Below, piece after piece: positions 53,648-61,590 of a stretch of DNA of 64,000 nt. Position 1 is the first letter of the stretch. Each line of letters starts with the position of its first letter. The DNA is from Labilibaculum sp. DW002 (lineage in GTDB: Bacteria > Bacteroidota > Bacteroidia > Bacteroidales > Marinifilaceae). The notes beneath the pieces were generated by a model. That model made no database searches. It had not been told where the DNA came from and saw only the letters and a list, made by a program, of their open reading frames with translations. Location of the stretch: positions 2,206,987 to 2,270,986 of the forward strand of contig NZ_JAKJSC010000001.1 of the NCBI RefSeq assembly GCF_029029525.1, read 5' to 3'. The position numbers and the translations under genes are program-made.

Positions 53648-56443
53648 ATGTCCATTACAAGAAAAAAATACTTCCTACTTCTTATTATTTTCATTTTAAT
53701 ATTCTCCGAAAAAGGATTTTCAGAGGATAAATTTAAAATCGGTTTTTCGCAATGCACATCGGAAGATAGCTGGCGAAAAGCAATGCAAAGTGAAATGCAA
53801 AATGAATTGATTCTATTTCAAAATATGGAATTAATAATAACTGATGCAGATGACAATAATGAAAAACAAATTAGAGATATTAGAGAGTTAGTGAAAAGCG
53901 GAATCGATTTGCTTATCGTTTCTCCTAACGAGTCGGCACCGATTACCCCAATTGTAGAAGAGGTTTATCGAAAGGGTATTCCGGTAATTATTCTTGATCG
54001 AAAAATTGATAGTGAAAACTATACAGCTCAAATTAGCGCTGACAATTACCTGATTGGAAAAGAAGCTGGTAAATATGCTGTCAAACTTTTAAATGGCGAA
54101 GGAAATATTGCAGAAATTTGGGGGCTGAAAGGTTCTAGTCCTGCCATTGAACGCCACAAAGGATTCTCAGAGATTATCAACAAATATCCTAATATTAAAA
54201 TTATTTTCTCAGAAACAGGAGAATGGTTCAAACAAGGTGGTACCCAAATGATGGAGTTAGCGATTGAACAACATGATGATATCAATTTGGTTTTTGCACA
54301 TAACGATTACATGGCTATTGGCGCGTATGAGGTACTACAATCAAAATTTGGCGAACACAAACCCTTTTTACTTGGGATTGATGGTCTTCCCGGACCAAAT
54401 GATGGTGTTGATGCTGTCATTCATAAGAAAATGAATGCCACTTTTTTATATCCAACAGGTGGTTCAGAAGCCATAGAATTAGCCCATAGAATTTTAACAA
54501 AAAAGGAATTTGAAAAAAATATCATACTTAAAACAGTAGTTATTGATTCTACCAACGCAGAAATTCAAAAACTGCAAACTGATCAGATTCTTTCCCTGCA
54601 GGGAAAAATATCCACAGCAAAAAACATTCTCGACTCTCAAATTATAAAATACAAAAGTCAACGAATGTGGCTAATTATAATTGTCGTATTTCTCTTCCTA
54701 TTGATAATTTTAGGTATTCTACTTTATCAGGCCTACAAAAATAAAATAAAAGCAAACCTGACTCTTAAAGAGCAAAAACAACAGATAGAACTTCAAAACG
54801 AGCAACTAATTGTCATTTCTGATCAACTAGAAGAAGCTACGCAAACAAAATTGAAATTTTTCACTAATATTTCTCATGAATTTAGAACTCCTTTAACCCT
54901 AATCCTTGGGTCAATTGAGAATCTTTTAGATCAAAAAGTTAAAGACAGAGAATCACATCAACAGTTAAGTGTAATGCTTCGAAATGCCAATCGACTGCTT
55001 CGCTTAATCAATCAACTGATGGATTTTAGAAAAATAGAGAATGAAAAAATGCAAATGAAAATTTCTAAGAATGATATCAATAAGTTCATTAAAGAGATTT
55101 CAGATTCGTTTAAAGAATTGGCAAATAAAAAGAACATTAACTATTCCTATTTGTCGACCATACAAAAAGAAGACTTGTATTTTGATACCGATAAACTTGA
55201 TAAAATCCTCTTCAATCTTTTATCGAATGCTTTTAAATTCACACCCAACCAAGGTAAAGTTGCTGTTTATCTTGAAAATTCAAGACGAAAATTTAATGGC
55301 GAGAATAGAGAATGTGTAAAAATTAGTGTAGTTGATTCCGGTAGTGGAATTTCTGAATCGGATCTTAAAAATATCTTTCAACGATTTTATCAAGCAAAAA
55401 CCAATGCTTCGTTTCCGGGAACTGGAGTAGGCTTGTCTTTAACCAAAGCTCTGGTTGAATTGCACTCTGGAATTATAGAAGTTGAGAGTAGTTTGGGAAT
55501 TGGGACAACATTAACGGTTTATTTGCAAAAAGGGAAATCACATTTTAATGATGCTGATTTAATTTTTGCCGATCCTCAAGAAAAAGATACCTCAAGACAG
55601 ATTCCATCAGAATTGGATGAAATGGACTATATTCCTCAACTTACCGATTCAAATGAGGACGAAAATCCTTCCTTTCTAACAAACAAAGAAATTCGGATTC
55701 TTATTGTAGAAGATAACCCAGACGTATTAGAGCATATTGCCGATTCGCTAAAAGGAAACTTTAAAATTTTAAAAGCTGAAAACGGGAAACAAGCGTTAAA
55801 AGTGATTGAAGCAGAGAATCCGGAATTGATCATTACCGACTTAATGATGCCAGTGATGGATGGATTGGAATTAACAGACATTGTAAAATCGGATTTAAAA
55901 ACCTGTCATATTCCGGTCATCATGCTAACCGCAAAAGCCTCGCAAGAACATAAAATTGAAGGCTTGGAAATTGGTGCTGATTCCTATATTCCAAAACCTT
56001 TTAACAAGAAACACTTGCAGGTAAGAGTGCGAAAACTAATCGAAAGTAAAAAAAGAGTACGAATTCATTATCGTGAAAATATCGATTTCACAGAGCAAAA
56101 AGATGGAATCAACAGATTGGATCAGCAGTTTCTGAAGAAAGCTTGCGAAGCAATTGAAACCAATTATCAAAATTACGATTACGGTGTTGAAGAATTAAGC
56201 AAAGATGTTAGTTTATCGAGAGTTCATTTGTACCGTAAAATAAAGAACTTAACCGATTTATCGGCCAGTGAATTTATTAGATCTGTAAAGCTAAAGAAAG
56301 CCTCATCCCTGCTTTTAGAAAGTGACTTAAGCATTTCTCAGATTGCCTATCAAACAGGATTTGCCAGCCCGTCCTATTTTAGCAAATGCTTTAAAGAGAA
56401 ATTTAAATTATCTCCCAAAGAATACATCAAACAAAAAAAATAA
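53648..56443 (+). CDS. hybrid two-component system sensor/regulator (HTCS) with periplasmic sugar-binding domain
   Basis: A 931-residue one-protein two-component system. Signal peptide/anchor at 1-25. A periplasmic binding protein (LacI/RbsB-type) domain at about 30-310 has DLLIVSPNESAPITPIVEEV, GIPVIILDRKIDSENYTAQI and FAHNDYMAIGAYEVL. One TM lies at about 340-362. HisKA carries FFTNISHEFRTPLTLI (His near 409); HATPase carries FNLLSNAFKFTP and GTGVGLSLTKA. The receiver has ITDLMMPVMDG (Asp near 731), and an AraC-type helix-turn-helix ends the protein (IAYQTGFASPSYFSKCFKEK). This is the architecture of the Bacteroides fructan sensor BT1754, whose periplasmic domain binds fructose. It is convergent with the GH32/GH91 operon and most likely its activator. 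ATG 53648 preferred to a TTG 18 bases upstream. Confidence 0.92.
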   Translation: MSITRKKYFLLLIIFILIFSEKGFSEDKFKIGFSQCTSEDSWRKAMQSEMQNELILFQNMELIITDADDNNEKQIRDIRELVKSGIDLLIVSPNESAPITPIVEEVYRKGIPVIILDRKIDSENYTAQISADNYLIGKEAGKYAVKLLNGEGNIAEIWGLKGSSPAIERHKGFSEIINKYPNIKIIFSETGEWFKQGGTQMMELAIEQHDDINLVFAHNDYMAIGAYEVLQSKFGEHKPFLLGIDGLPGPNDGVDAVIHKKMNATFLYPTGGSEAIELAHRILTKKEFEKNIILKTVVIDSTNAEIQKLQTDQILSLQGKISTAKNILDSQIIKYKSQRMWLIIIVVFLFLLIILGILLYQAYKNKIKANLTLKEQKQQIELQNEQLIVISDQLEEATQTKLKFFTNISHEFRTPLTLILGSIENLLDQKVKDRESHQQLSVMLRNANRLLRLINQLMDFRKIENEKMQMKISKNDINKFIKEISDSFKELANKKNINYSYLSTIQKEDLYFDTDKLDKILFNLLSNAFKFTPNQGKVAVYLENSRRKFNGENRECVKISVVDSGSGISESDLKNIFQRFYQAKTNASFPGTGVGLSLTKALVELHSGIIEVESSLGIGTTLTVYLQKGKSHFNDADLIFADPQEKDTSRQIPSELDEMDYIPQLTDSNEDENPSFLTNKEIRILIVEDNPDVLEHIADSLKGNFKILKAENGKQALKVIEAENPELIITDLMMPVMDGLELTDIVKSDLKTCHIPVIMLTAKASQEHKIEGLEIGADSYIPKPFNKKHLQVRVRKLIESKKRVRIHYRENIDFTEQKDGINRLDQQFLKKACEAIETNYQNYDYGVEELSKDVSLSRVHLYRKIKNLTDLSASEFIRSVKLKKASSLLLESDLSISQIAYQTGFASPSYFSKCFKEKFKLSPKEYIKQKK

Positions 56444-56553
56444 AGTAGAAGATTGCATAGTAAAAATAGAAATTTATACACAGTAAAAACCATAGCACCT
56501 CCTCTTTTATTGGTATTCTTAGCTAATCTTTAATACCTGAATTAGATAAATAA

Positions 56554-56587
56554 AAAAATCCGGGTCGTACAGACTCCGGATTTTTCA
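56554..56587 (-). terminator. terminator between the HTCS and GH32 genes
   Basis: AAATCCGG-gtcgtacagact-CCGGATTT with A/T runs on both sides; serves the GH32 gene ending at 56607 and possibly the HTCS. Confidence 0.8.
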
Positions 56588-56606
56588 TTATTCATAACAC
56601 TTTGTT

Positions 56607-58166
56607 TCACCAAACTGATTTTAACTTATAAAATTTGGCCTCTTTAACCGAAATGTTACCACCACTAACTATTTCTAGTTTATCAAACTTTTCGGTAGAA
56701 AAAAATTGATCTGTCACTACCACTTCACCACCATTTACAAATACTTCGATGGAAGATTCATCAATAAGTATCTGTAATTTAATTCCCGTTTTACAACTAA
56801 CATCTGCTTTATCGATGCTTGCAAACGCATCTGAAAACGAAGAATCCTTCAATTTCGTTCTATCAATAGTAAAGCTTTCATCTACTCCAGAATAAAAGGC
56901 TTCCAATTCTTCTCCTACCGAATTACTTAGCTTAATACCAAATTTTTGTGGTTGTTCATCCCATACTATTTCCAAATCTATTTCAATAGGAATTGCCTTA
57001 AAAGGAATTGCATTTGCAACATCAAAATTCCCTTTTATATCCTGATTCGGAATGATATAACATTCCTCCCGAATTAATTCCAACTCTTTAACCGGCACAG
57101 AATTTAAGTGATACTTGTTATTCTCTTTTTTTAAAATTAACTCTCTTGGAAAGGTATTTGCACTTCTCCAATTTTCAGTTGGAACAAGGGTGGCATATTG
57201 CCAATTACTCATCCAACCAATAAACAGCACTCTTCCATCCTCTTCCGGTACATTCGACCAAGTTACCCCAGCATAATTATCTCTTCCATAATCAAGCCAT
57301 TTGATATCCTTTTCTGTACTCACAAATTCTTTCCCATCAAAATCACCAATAAAATACTGAGTTGCAGAACCACCATTTGGACCTCCATCTCCAATACTTA
57401 CAATCAAAATCCATTTTACCCCATCGCTTCCGTCCACTTTTATTGGGAACAAATCGGGACACTCCCAAACACCACCATGTGATCCCAATTCTTTTCCAAA
57501 ATCACTTTCAAAAGTCCAATCGATTAAATTCGAAGAAGAATAAAAACTGATATGATCCTGCACTGCCAGAGACATAATCCATTTCTTAGATTCTTTGTGC
57601 CAAATTACTTTAGGATCTCTAAAATCTCTAATCCCAGGGCTTTTTAAAACAGGATTCTTTTCATACTTGCTCCAAGTTCTTCCTTTATCTATGCTATAAG
57701 CAATTCCTTGAGACTGAAAATCATTTCGTCCGGCCTTTTCTCCTTCCATATTGTGGTAGGTATAAATAGCAACCATTGCTGGCTTGTCTGCAGAACCAAA
57801 ACCAGAGGTATTTTCATAATCAATAACTGCAGAACCAGAAAATATATATCCCAATGAATCGGGATACAAAGCAATTGGCAAATGTTCCCAATGCATTAAA
57901 TTCTTACTTACGGCATGCCCCCAGTGCATTGGTCCCCAAACGGTGCTATCTGGATAATATTGATAAAACAAGTGATATTCGCCCTCGTAATAAACCATTC
58001 CGTTTGGATCGTTCATCCAATTGGCTTCAGGTGTGAAATGAAACTGTGGACGATGTTTTTCCTGATACACCTTTGTTGTACTTTCCTCTTGTTTTCTTTC
58101 ACTTGTTAAATTACAAGAAGAAATCATTGCAGAGACAATTAGAATTATGAATAAGTAGTTTTTCAT
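56607..58166 (-). CDS. GH32 fructanase/levanase-type glycoside hydrolase lipoprotein
   Basis: A 519-residue GH32 enzyme exported as a lipoprotein (lipobox ISSC, Cys 18). The five-bladed propeller has all catalytic elements: WMNDPNG with nucleophile Asp 53, WGPMHWGHAVS at 77-87, FRDPKV with the transition-state Asp near 184, and ECPDLF with acid/base Glu near 235. The C-terminal beta-sandwich ends with KLQILIDESSIEVFVNGGEV, a GH32 signature. These enzymes hydrolyse fructans or sucrose by retaining hydrolysis; endo versus exo and inulin versus levan cannot be told here. It is the last gene of the operon GH32-GH91-like-GH32, 10 bases after the GH91-like gene. Confidence 0.92.
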   Translation of the reverse strand: MKNYLFIILIVSAMISSCNLTSERKQEESTTKVYQEKHRPQFHFTPEANWMNDPNGMVYYEGEYHLFYQYYPDSTVWGPMHWGHAVSKNLMHWEHLPIALYPDSLGYIFSGSAVIDYENTSGFGSADKPAMVAIYTYHNMEGEKAGRNDFQSQGIAYSIDKGRTWSKYEKNPVLKSPGIRDFRDPKVIWHKESKKWIMSLAVQDHISFYSSSNLIDWTFESDFGKELGSHGGVWECPDLFPIKVDGSDGVKWILIVSIGDGGPNGGSATQYFIGDFDGKEFVSTEKDIKWLDYGRDNYAGVTWSNVPEEDGRVLFIGWMSNWQYATLVPTENWRSANTFPRELILKKENNKYHLNSVPVKELELIREECYIIPNQDIKGNFDVANAIPFKAIPIEIDLEIVWDEQPQKFGIKLSNSVGEELEAFYSGVDESFTIDRTKLKDSSFSDAFASIDKADVSCKTGIKLQILIDESSIEVFVNGGEVVVTDQFFSTEKFDKLEIVSGGNISVKEAKFYKLKSVW

Positions 58167-58176
58167 TTTAAATCAA

Positions 58177-59394
58177 TTAATAAGATACATAGATATTGTT
58201 CAAGTCGCCATCCACATTAATTTTATCTGCTGGCACACAATTAAAAATTTCGGTTGTTTCGTTTACATAGAAAACTCGCTTGCTATTATCATCAGAGATT
58301 AACAAATTCGTAAAACGATTCTTACTTCCACTCACCGATCGTATAGTTACAGGATTTATAATTCCTTCATTCCAATTGCAGGTAATCGAGGAACTAGATA
58401 TTAAATTGGCATTTCCTTCCACACGAATTACTCCGTAATCTTTATCCTTAGCCCGCAATTGAACACTTTGACTAAGAGCATTTCGCAACCAATAAATATT
58501 ATTGCTAATCAAATTATTATCTCCATGTAATTCCAACATTCCAACGTGGTAACTTTGAAAGTTATTGGACGATACATTGGTATAAGTACAATTAGTCATT
58601 TTTAAATTCACATCACCATCCGGATAAACATGGTTTCCTTCAAATACAAAGTTCTCTTGGTTAGAAAGAGTAACCGTTACACCTCCAGATTGAGCTCCCA
58701 ATTGACAATTTGCAATCATGTTTTGAATACCATAATTCATTACAATACTGTTCAAGCATTCTGACATCCAACATTTTTCAATGATCATTGCGTCGGCTGC
58801 AATGACAAAAATTCCATAGTTCAAGTTGATGCCAACTACATTATCAATACGAATACCATCATTATCCTGTTGGATATAAATACCTGTACCTTTACGCTCA
58901 GAACCACCTGAAATCAATAAATTCTTAATATTTACACCTGAAATTCGGTTCTTCCTTCCATTTACATCAGGAATGCTTGGTATACGAATGCCATAAGTAG
59001 AACTACCTAGAATTAATTTACTGCCACCACCAGGATTTACCATATCACCTGCTGGTACATCAATATTACTCCGAAGACCGTTATTAACTCCTTTTATGGT
59101 AACAAAATTTCTGGTTATTTCAATTGGATTGTTCAGTAAAAAATCTCCTTCAGGAATAAGTATAAGTCCGCCAGAAGCAGGAAGTGCAGCCAAAGCCTTT
59201 TCAAATGCTGGGGCACAATCAGTTAACCCATCGCCAACTGCACCAAAATCAGTAATTACATACTCAGGTGTTACCAAGGTATCGTAAACATTGATGACAT
59301 TAGTTATTTCCTCAATCGTATCACTTGTATCGCAAGCCCAAAAGCTCGCAAATAACATAAGTGTAAACATTATATGAATTGCTTTTCTTAGCAT
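58177..59394 (-). CDS. GH91-like (inulin fructotransferase-type) parallel beta-helix lipoprotein
   Basis: A 405-residue lipoprotein (lipobox FWAC, Cys 21, then acidic DTSDTIEE, suggesting surface location). It begins with a pectate-lyase-like YVITDFGAVGDGLTD and continues as a right-handed beta-helix. The segments IRIDNVVGINLNYGIFVIAA, DAMIIEKCWMSECLNSIV, NFVFEGNHVYPDGDV, SYHVGMLELHGDNNLISNNI and YGVIRVEGNANLIS align, from memory, along the length of inulin fructotransferases (GH91), which release cyclic difructose dianhydride from inulin. The segment I place at the active site reads GAQSGGVTVTLSNQENF (233-249), with a Glu but not the Asp I expect. It lies 16 bases after one GH32 gene and 10 before another, so a fructan substrate is strongly suggested. 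Alternative: a non-GH91 beta-helix lyase. Confidence 0.65.
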   Translation of the reverse strand: MLRKAIHIMFTLMLFASFWACDTSDTIEEITNVINVYDTLVTPEYVITDFGAVGDGLTDCAPAFEKALAALPASGGLILIPEGDFLLNNPIEITRNFVTIKGVNNGLRSNIDVPAGDMVNPGGGSKLILGSSTYGIRIPSIPDVNGRKNRISGVNIKNLLISGGSERKGTGIYIQQDNDGIRIDNVVGINLNYGIFVIAADAMIIEKCWMSECLNSIVMNYGIQNMIANCQLGAQSGGVTVTLSNQENFVFEGNHVYPDGDVNLKMTNCTYTNVSSNNFQSYHVGMLELHGDNNLISNNIYWLRNALSQSVQLRAKDKDYGVIRVEGNANLISSSSITCNWNEGIINPVTIRSVSGSKNRFTNLLISDDNSKRVFYVNETTEIFNCVPADKINVDGDLNNIYVSY

Positions 59395-59410
59395 TTTGCT
59401 CTTTTCTAAT

Positions 59411-61387
59411 TTAATTCCATACTGATTTTAATTCCCACATATCTAAGCTAAGTAAGTTTGAACTATCCTTATTTGAAAACAGTTCAATCTTACGACTGTT
59501 TGGATCTGGAAATATCAAACAAGAAATCACTGTTTCTCCATCATTACCAAACACTTCAATCGTCGACTGATCAACAAGAATGTGCAATTTAATTTTTTGA
59601 TCATTCATTTGAAGAGGTCCTCTGTAGATCTTTGCAAATGATGTACTAAATTCATGCTCCCCTGATTTTCTTCGATCGATATATAATTCAGCCGTTTCCG
59701 AATTATACCCGACAATAGTTTCCTCATCGTTCCCTTTAGCAATCTTAAATCCAATCTCAGATTTTTCACTCAATTCAAATTCCGCAATCAATTCATAAGT
59801 ATTTTTTTCTGGCATAAATACAGATAAATCATCATCTTTATTGATAGAAACATTCTCAAGATGAAAATGATTTTCTCTAAGCATTTCTATCTCCTTGATT
59901 GGGTTCTGCACCAAACAAACTCCTTCTTTGAGTGTTTTTAACTCGACGGTACGCGGAAATGATTGACATCCTAACCATGGTTTTGTTGGAACATCGCTAG
60001 CATATAACCAATTACTCATCCATGCCAACCACACTCTTCGATTATCATTTTCAGGCATATTTACCCAAGATCGCACCGCATAAAAATCAGGTCCATAATC
60101 AATCCACATTGCCTTTTCTCTGTCACTTGTTGCCAATGTTTTACTCTGTATTATATGATCGACAATTATATGACCAAAACCACCTTCATAATCATCTACT
60201 ATTTGAATATTAGCTATCTTACCTTTCAAATCACCTACATCCCACCCTTTCCAGATAAGAGCTTCAGTATTGTATCCTGTTGCCGATCGAACAATTTCAT
60301 TTTCCACGATCAAATTAACACACTCTTTATCAGGATGATTACCGCCTCCAATCAAGAAATTGATGAAATCCTCTTTAATCTGAAACTTTGGTGAGCTCAA
60401 TTTTCCTTTAGATGCATCTTTCTTATGGAAACTATTTATGAATTGATCACCTTCTTTACCAAGAATAGCACATTGCATAAAAAGTTCTTTTTTAGCTGGA
60501 GATTCTTTAAATGCTTCTCCTTCGATATCCCAGCTATCTAAATCGCTTTCAAAGTCGAATAAAACCTCACCTTCGGGTTTAAAATCATTATAAGCCAGTC
60601 GCTTTTCAAAATTAGGGTCGATGGTAAACTTTTCACCATCAAAATCACCTATAAAATACTGTCCACTAAACGGTTGCACATCTACTTCTAAAACCCACTT
60701 TATATTATTTACATCACCATCAACTGCTAATGGAAATAAATCAGGACACTCCCAAACTCCTTCACGTGCTCCATAAGGACCAAAATCGCTTAAAAACCTC
60801 CACTCCTTTAAATTATCAGATCCGTAAAATCTAACTCTACATTCTCCAGCAAGTGCTACGGCCATAACCCATTTTTGGCTCGATTCGTGCCAAAAAACCA
60901 TAGGATCCCTAAATTCGGTAGAATTAATATCAATTACCGGATTCTGTTTGTAAGGAGTAAATGTAAACCCTTCATCATTGCTGTATCCTATAGATTGTTG
61001 CTGCACAAAGTCTCCCTTTCTTAACTCGGAGTAAACAGACACAATAGGAGGTTCCCCATTTGTTCCAAATCCTGAAGTATTTTCCCAATCAACAACCGAA
61101 GCACCAGACATCATTTGTATGCTACCATTCCTCTTTTTCTCCTTCAAGGAAAAATCCCAGTGAATGAGATCTGCACTCGATGCATTTCTGAAATTAAGAT
61201 GATAAAGTCCCTCGTAATAAATCATTCCAGTAGGATCATTCATCCAACCCTCAGGGAAAGAAAAATGATATTGTGGTCGATATTTTTCGCTGAATAAATT
61301 TGATTCTTTCTTAGCATTACAGCCAAATAGTAGGAACATAAGAAGAAGAATACACACACACAACTGAAATTTTCCATTAAAATTCAT
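59411..61387 (-). CDS. GH32-family lipoprotein with an inserted beta-sandwich domain and a shortened active-site loop
   Basis: A 658-residue GH32 protein (lipobox LFGC, Cys 23). Catalytic residues are kept: WMNDPTG (Asp 51), FRDPMV (Asp 161), WECPDLF (Glu 213). Two oddities stand out. First, after YHL the usual FYQ...WGxMHWGHA loop is missing; it reads YHLNFRNASSADLIHWDF, about 16 residues shorter than its neighbour. Second, residues about 276-415 form an extra domain inside the propeller (LFDFESDLDSWDIEGEAFKE; FINFLIGGGNHPDKECVNLI; FGHIIVDHIIQS), a module seen in some GH32 proteins and probably carbohydrate-binding. The C-terminal module has HILVDQSTIEVFGNDGETVI. It is the first gene of the three-enzyme operon. 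Specificity is unknown. Confidence 0.88.
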   Translation of the reverse strand: MNFNGKFQLCVCILLLMFLLFGCNAKKESNLFSEKYRPQYHFSFPEGWMNDPTGMIYYEGLYHLNFRNASSADLIHWDFSLKEKKRNGSIQMMSGASVVDWENTSGFGTNGEPPIVSVYSELRKGDFVQQQSIGYSNDEGFTFTPYKQNPVIDINSTEFRDPMVFWHESSQKWVMAVALAGECRVRFYGSDNLKEWRFLSDFGPYGAREGVWECPDLFPLAVDGDVNNIKWVLEVDVQPFSGQYFIGDFDGEKFTIDPNFEKRLAYNDFKPEGEVLFDFESDLDSWDIEGEAFKESPAKKELFMQCAILGKEGDQFINSFHKKDASKGKLSSPKFQIKEDFINFLIGGGNHPDKECVNLIVENEIVRSATGYNTEALIWKGWDVGDLKGKIANIQIVDDYEGGFGHIIVDHIIQSKTLATSDREKAMWIDYGPDFYAVRSWVNMPENDNRRVWLAWMSNWLYASDVPTKPWLGCQSFPRTVELKTLKEGVCLVQNPIKEIEMLRENHFHLENVSINKDDDLSVFMPEKNTYELIAEFELSEKSEIGFKIAKGNDEETIVGYNSETAELYIDRRKSGEHEFSTSFAKIYRGPLQMNDQKIKLHILVDQSTIEVFGNDGETVISCLIFPDPNSRKIELFSNKDSSNLLSLDMWELKSVWN

Positions 61388-61451
61388 AAGCTAAAATTTT
61401 GAATGACTATTACTCGATTTTAAATTCCTCGATAACACCCTTGATGTGATT

Positions 61452-61478
61452 GGTTGGAAAAGGCCCGGCCTTACAACC
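61452..61478 (-). promoter_or_regulatory. nested inverted repeat upstream of the GH32/GH91-like operon
   Basis: GGTTG (61452-61456) ... AAGGCC-C-GGCCTT (61460-61472) ... CAACC (61474-61478) forms a nested palindrome, 65-91 bases upstream of the first GH32 start at 61387. It is GC-rich in an AT-rich region and lacks a following T-run, so it is more likely an operator or leader hairpin than a terminator. Confidence 0.5.
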
Positions 61479-61512
61479 TTACTAACTTATTCCTACCAGC
61501 AACTTAGCGCAC

Positions 61513-61526
61513 TTTCATCCATGAAA
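61513..61526. promoter_or_regulatory. 14-base palindrome TTTCATCCATGAAA
   Basis: TTTCAT-CC-ATGAAA is a perfect 6+6 inverted repeat 126-139 bases upstream of the GH32 start. A dimeric regulator site, perhaps for the HTCS AraC domain, is possible; chance is not excluded. Confidence 0.35.
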
Positions 61527-61551
61527 TTTGTTGGTTTTGAAATTGTAGAAA

Positions 61552-61586
61552 TAAAAATTTCCGGGACGCAAACGCCCCGGAAAAAT
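61552..61586 (-). terminator. terminator after the DUF4960-type lipoprotein gene
   Basis: On the reverse strand TTTCCGGGGCGTTTGCGTCCCGGAAA is a stem-loop followed by TTTTTATTT, 5 bases after the stop at 61591. It separates the SusC/D-DUF4960 transcript from the enzyme operon, which therefore needs its own promoter in 61388-61551. Confidence 0.85.
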
Positions 61587-61590
61587 GATC

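Noticed and set aside
61452-61478. Inverted repeat read as a terminator
   Set aside because: No T-run follows on either strand, and the true terminator for the upstream gene is at 61552-61586.
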